Shown one piece after another: positions 60,822 to 64,000 of a stretch of 64,000 nt of DNA. The number at the start of each line of letters is the position of its first letter. Within the stretch, counting starts at the first letter, position 1. The stretch spans positions 4,072,501 through 4,136,500 of the forward strand of contig NZ_CP108462.1 in NCBI RefSeq assembly GCF_036226365.1. The letters run 5' to 3'. The notes beneath the pieces are model-generated. The model had not been told where the DNA came from and ran no database searches. It saw only the letters and a program-made list of their open reading frames with translations. This DNA is from Streptomyces sp. NBC_01262. Lineage in GTDB: Bacteria > Actinomycetota > Actinomycetes > Streptomycetales > Streptomycetaceae. The position numbers and the translations under genes were made by a program.

Positions 60822-62170
60822 GCCCGCCCTCGATTCGGTTCAGCCGGTTCATCCGACCTGGTGACGCTGCTGACGGCAGCGACCGCCTGCGGGTCGAGGT
60901 CGAAGAGTTCACGCAGCGCGTCCGCGTAACCGGCGCCGCCGGGTTCGCCCGCGAGCTGCTTGACCCGCACGGTGGGCGCGTGCAGGAGCTTGTCGACGAC
61001 GCGGCGCACGGTCTGGGAGACCTCTGCTCGTTCGCGGTCGTCCAGGTCGGGGAGGCGTCCGTCGAGGCGGGCCAGTTCGGAGGCGACCAGGTCGGCTGCC
61101 TTGGAGCGCAGCGCGATGACGGTCGGCGTGATGTGCGCGGCTCGCTGGGCGGCGCCGAAGGCGGCCACCTCGGCCGATACGATTTTTCGGACCGTGTCCA
61201 CGTCGGCCGCCATGGGCGCGTCCTGCGCGGCGGTGCCGATGGTCTCCAGGTCCACCAGGTGCGCGCCGTCCAGCGCCCCGGCCGCCGGGTCGGTGTCGCG
61301 CGGCATCGCCAGGTCCAGCAGCCCGATGGGGCTCGGCGACGTACGGGACGCCAGCGCGCGGGCCACCGTCTCGGCGTCGATGACCTGCCCGGTGGCTCCC
61401 GTACAGGACACGACGATGTCGGCGTTCGGCAGTTCGGCGGCCAGGTCGTCCATGCGCACGGCGCGTCCGCCGACGGCCTCGGCGAGGCGGGCGGCACGCG
61501 CATGCGTCCGGTTGGCGACGACGATGTCGCTGACGCCCGCCCGGGCCAGGGTGTTGGCGGCCAGCGAGCTCATGGAGCCGGCCCCGATGACCAGGGCGCG
61601 CTTGTCCTTGGCCCAGTCGGCGAAGGAGTCGATGCCGCCGATGGCCTGCGCGAGCTGGTCGAGGCCGAAGGTGACCAGGGACTGCCCGGCCCGGTCGATG
61701 CCGGTCTCGGAGTGGGCGCGCTTGCCGACCCGCAGCGACTGCTGGAACAGGTCGTTGAGCAGGCGGCCCGCGGTGTGCTGCTCCTGGCCGGTGCTGAGGG
61801 TGTCCTTGATCTGGCCGAGGATCTGGCCCTCGCCGACCACCATCGAGTCCAGTCCGCAGGCCACCGAGAACAGGTGGTGGACGGCCCGGTCCTCGTAGTG
61901 CACGTACAGGTACGGGGTGAGCTCCTCCAGCGGCACCCCGCTGTGGTCGGCGAGCAGCGTGGACAGCTCGGCGACCCCGGCGTGGAACTTGTCCACGTCC
62001 GCGTACAGCTCGATGCGGTTGCACGTGGACAGGATGGCGGCCTCGGCGGCCGGCTCGGCGGCGACCGCGTCGTGCAGCAGCTTGACCTTGGTGTCCTCGG
62101 CGAGCGCCGCCCGCTCCAGGACACTGACCGGTGCGCTGCGGTGGCTCAGCCCGACCACGAGAAGACTCAT
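60818..62170 (-). CDS. hemA: glutamyl-tRNA reductase
   Basis: The product has 450 residues. The catalytic cysteine is in LSTCNRIELYAD; the NADPH domain has VIGAGSMSSLAANTLA. It makes glutamate-1-semialdehyde, the substrate of HemL, whose gene starts this window. It is coupled to rex by ATGA. Confidence 0.96.
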   Translation of the reverse strand: MSLLVVGLSHRSAPVSVLERAALAEDTKVKLLHDAVAAEPAAEAAILSTCNRIELYADVDKFHAGVAELSTLLADHSGVPLEELTPYLYVHYEDRAVHHLFSVACGLDSMVVGEGQILGQIKDTLSTGQEQHTAGRLLNDLFQQSLRVGKRAHSETGIDRAGQSLVTFGLDQLAQAIGGIDSFADWAKDKRALVIGAGSMSSLAANTLARAGVSDIVVANRTHARAARLAEAVGGRAVRMDDLAAELPNADIVVSCTGATGQVIDAETVARALASRTSPSPIGLLDLAMPRDTDPAAGALDGAHLVDLETIGTAAQDAPMAADVDTVRKIVSAEVAAFGAAQRAAHITPTVIALRSKAADLVASELARLDGRLPDLDDRERAEVSQTVRRVVDKLLHAPTVRVKQLAGEPGGAGYADALRELFDLDPQAVAAVSSVTRSDEPAEPNRGRA

Positions 62171-62934
62171 GCCGGCATCACCGCGGGGAGTTCCCCGTCA
62201 GGTCCCTGGCGCTTGACCGCGCCGCGTATCGGCTTGGCCGCCGTCGGCGGCGCGAGGGCTTCGCCCAGCTCCTCGCCGGCCTTGCGCTGCTCGTGGAAGG
62301 CGAGGATCTGCAGCTCGATGGAGAGGTCGACCTTGCGCACGTCCACCCCGTCCGGAACGGTCAGCACGGTGGGCGCGAAGTTGAGGATCGAGGTGACCCC
62401 GGCGGCGACCAGCCGGTCGCAGACCTCCTGCGCGGCACCCGCCGGTGTGGTGATCACACCGATGGAGACCTGGTTGTCCTCGACGATGTCCTCCAGCTCG
62501 TCGGCGTGCCGCACCGGCAGTCCGGCGATCAGCTTTCCGGCGAGCTGGGCGTCAGCGTCGATGAGCGCGGCGATACGGAATCCACGGGAGGCGAAACCGC
62601 CGTAGTTGGCGAGGGCCGCTCCAAGATTGCCCATGCCGACGATGACGACCGGCCAGTCCTGGGTGAGGCCGAGCTCCCGAGAGATCTGGTACACGAGGTA
62701 TTCGACGTCATATCCGACGCCCCGTGTTCCGTACGAGCCGAGATAGGAGAAGTCTTTACGAAGTTTGGCGGAGTTCACACCGGCGGCCGCGGCGAGTTCC
62801 TCCGAGGAAACGGTGGGCACCGAGCGCTCGGAGAGCGCGGTCAGGGCCCGCAGGTACAGCGGAAGACGGGCGACTGTGGCCTCGGGGATCCCTCGGCTGC
62901 GGGTCGCCGGTCGGTGAGTTCGGCCAGTTGCCAC
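62167..62934 (-). CDS. rex: redox-sensing transcriptional repressor Rex
   Basis: The product has 255 residues. The N-terminal winged helix (LRALTALSERSVPTVSSEEL) is followed by a Rossmann domain (VVIVGMGNLGAALANYGGFA). It senses NADH/NAD+ and in S. coelicolor is known to repress rex-hemACD. The start is GTG 62934. Confidence 0.96.
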   Translation of the reverse strand: MATGRTHRPATRSRGIPEATVARLPLYLRALTALSERSVPTVSSEELAAAAGVNSAKLRKDFSYLGSYGTRGVGYDVEYLVYQISRELGLTQDWPVVIVGMGNLGAALANYGGFASRGFRIAALIDADAQLAGKLIAGLPVRHADELEDIVEDNQVSIGVITTPAGAAQEVCDRLVAAGVTSILNFAPTVLTVPDGVDVRKVDLSIELQILAFHEQRKAGEELGEALAPPTAAKPIRGAVKRQGPDGELPAVMPA

Positions 62935-63008
62935 GATGCTCCTGCGGGTAGAGCTGGGCTGCGGGCGACCACAGTCCCTATGACCGCCCCGTGCACGCCA
63001 ATCTATGT

Positions 63009-63030
63009 CTTTGTGAACGCGTGCACAAAG
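63009..63030. promoter_or_regulatory. Rex operator (ROP) upstream of rex-hemACD
   Basis: CTTTGTGAACGCGTG followed by CACAAAG: a 22-bp near-perfect dyad, 10 of 11 pairs, matching the known TTGTGAA-type Rex site. It is 75 bp upstream of rex, in the gap after the exonuclease gene. Confidence 0.85.
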
Positions 63031-63065
63031 ATGGTGTCCGATTTGCCCCAGGGAAGTGACCGGCA

Positions 63066-63767
63066 TCACGCACCCCCATTACGGACATACGGAACCAATT
63101 GCTGCGCCGGAACGTTCCTCTTCAGCGCCACATCCGTAACTCCGCGCCCCACCCATTGCGCGTCGGCGCCCGTCAGCTGGGGCCAATCCAGCGAGGCGGC
63201 CCGCGTCAGCGCCGCCTCGGCGTGCGAATGGCCCGTTTGAGCCTGTGCGTACTGCGCGAACAGCCGGGCCGTGGCCCGTGCGTCCCCCAGCGCCGTGTGC
63301 GCCGACCAGCCCGTCACCCCGGCCGCTTCCGCGCATGCGCGCAGGCTCAGCGCTCCGGGGAGGGCGCCCCGCAAGGCCGCCATGCGCATGGTGCACATGG
63401 CCGGCACAGCGGGCAGCTCGACGCCCAGACGGGCGTACTCCGCCGCCAGGAACGCCCGGTCACAGCCCACGTTGTGCCCCACCAGCACCCTGCCGCGCAT
63501 CAGTCTCAGCAGTTTCGGCGCGACCTGCGCAAAGCGCGGTGCCCGCGCGGCCGTCACATGCCGGTGCTCGATGCCGTGAATGTGCGTCGGCCCGACCGGG
63601 CCCTCGGGGTCGACCAGCGTCGAGAACTCGCCCTGGGGAATCAGACCGCCGTCGAGCAGCACCACCGCCAGCTCGACCACCCGGTGCCGTCGGGAACTGG
63701 ACCCGGTCGCCTCAAGATCGACTACCGCGAATCCGCCGTGAACCCCCTGAGGCCTGGCGCGGAGCAC
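63066..63767 (-). CDS. DEDDh 3'-5' exonuclease (DNA polymerase III epsilon-like)
   Basis: The product has 233 residues. Exo I is FAVVDLEATG, Exo II VGHNVGCDRAFL and Exo III HTALGDARATARL. It is a proofreading-like or RNase T-like exonuclease. GTG 63767 has a weak GGTGA; GTG 63872 would add 35 residues but lacks a ribosome-binding site. Confidence 0.87.
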   Translation of the reverse strand: MLRARPQGVHGGFAVVDLEATGSSSRRHRVVELAVVLLDGGLIPQGEFSTLVDPEGPVGPTHIHGIEHRHVTAARAPRFAQVAPKLLRLMRGRVLVGHNVGCDRAFLAAEYARLGVELPAVPAMCTMRMAALRGALPGALSLRACAEAAGVTGWSAHTALGDARATARLFAQYAQAQTGHSHAEAALTRAASLDWPQLTGADAQWVGRGVTDVALKRNVPAQQLVPYVRNGGA

Positions 63768-63880
63768 GCTTTCACCGATCCTTTCGCGCGCCCCCGCCGT
63801 ACGCAGTAATCCAAAACGACCTCGATGGTAATCGAATGGGCGAGCACAAAGAAACCGCGCAAACCGGCTCACCCACGGCG

Positions 63881-64000
63881 TCAGGTACTGAGCGCCCTGC
63901 GCAGCCGGCCCTCGTCCACCCGCCAGAAATCGTGCTGTTCGCCGTCCACCAGGACGACGGGGATCTGTTCCCAGTACTTGCGGTACAGCTCCTCGTCCTG
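63881..64000 (-). CDS. glutaredoxin-like protein, C-terminal part (runs off the window)
   Basis: The last 39 residues read YRKYWEQIPVVLVDGEQHDF then WRVDEGRLRRAL-stop. The cis-proline in IPVV and the ending fit the small glutaredoxin-family proteins found upstream of rex. The CxxC region is outside the window. Confidence 0.7.
   Translation of the reverse strand, partial: QDEELYRKYWEQIPVVLVDGEQHDFWRVDEGRLRRALST

Noticed and set aside
1..64000. CRISPR array or biosynthetic gene cluster
   Set aside because: No regularly spaced repeats were seen, and no PKS, NRPS, terpene or lanthipeptide core genes. The lone monooxygenase does not make a cluster.

Overview
The window is high-GC actinobacterial DNA, most likely from Streptomyces or a close relative. 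The evidence is the third-position GC bias, frequent GTG starts, ATGA stop/start overlaps, the rex-hemA-hemC-hemD cluster, a class I lysyl-tRNA synthetase, DUF397/XRE pairs, DUF2637 and DUF3558-type proteins, and a small cold-shock protein followed by an SCO5918-family protein. No tRNA, rRNA, CRISPR array, intact transposase or integrase was found.

Layout. (1) 1-338 is the 5' part of hemL on the minus strand. (2) 592-10050 is an accessory island. A small conserved gene (592-1026) has its 3' end repeated twice more, at 6958-7036 and 9972-10048. The last two copies sit in a ~208-bp repeat that also carries tandem GGGCACAT motifs. The repeats bound two cargo blocks. Block 1 is a WXG-like protein, a 1347-residue RHS polymorphic toxin and a putative immunity protein. 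Block 2 is an ATPase-nuclease-like gene, frame-shifted relics of RHS toxin tips and an orphan immunity-like gene. This looks like stepwise integration at the 3' end of a protein-coding gene. (3) 10203-17762 holds an unusual aminoglycoside-phosphotransferase-like/DUF218 fusion, two tandem membrane Ser/Thr kinases with extracellular periplasmic-binding-protein domains, a lipoprotein in the same operon, and a regulator-like gene. (4) 17775-33072 is catabolic: a MarR/esterase pair, an NMT1-type ABC transporter with an amidohydrolase, an FAD oxidoreductase, a tandem-ABM membrane protein, a nucleoside deaminase, a beta-helix-like membrane protein, a Tat-exported phosphoesterase and an NCS1 permease. 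Several of these fit nucleobase uptake and deamination.

(5) 33173-41050 holds a cAMP-type phosphodiesterase, a MerR-PP2C fusion, a GNAT, the cold-shock gene, NUDIX, an L7/L12-like protein, VOC, a histidine phosphatase, and a cyclodeaminase-FolD pair in which FolD lacks its catalytic lysine. (6) 41188-50379 holds three DUF3558-type proteins, a TetR/flavin-monooxygenase pair with an operator array, an SDR, a membrane protein divergent from a nucleosidase, a HigBA-type toxin-antitoxin pair and RtcB. (7) 50492-57167 holds DUF2637, lysS, argS, DUF4253 and an XRE-DUF397 pair. (8) 57158-64000, all on the minus strand, reads from right to left: glutaredoxin-like C-terminus, DEDDh exonuclease, a Rex operator, then rex, hemA, hemC, hemD/cobA and hemB. 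Haem biosynthesis genes therefore lie at both ends of the window, about 57 kb apart.

All assignments come from reading motifs by eye; no database search was run.
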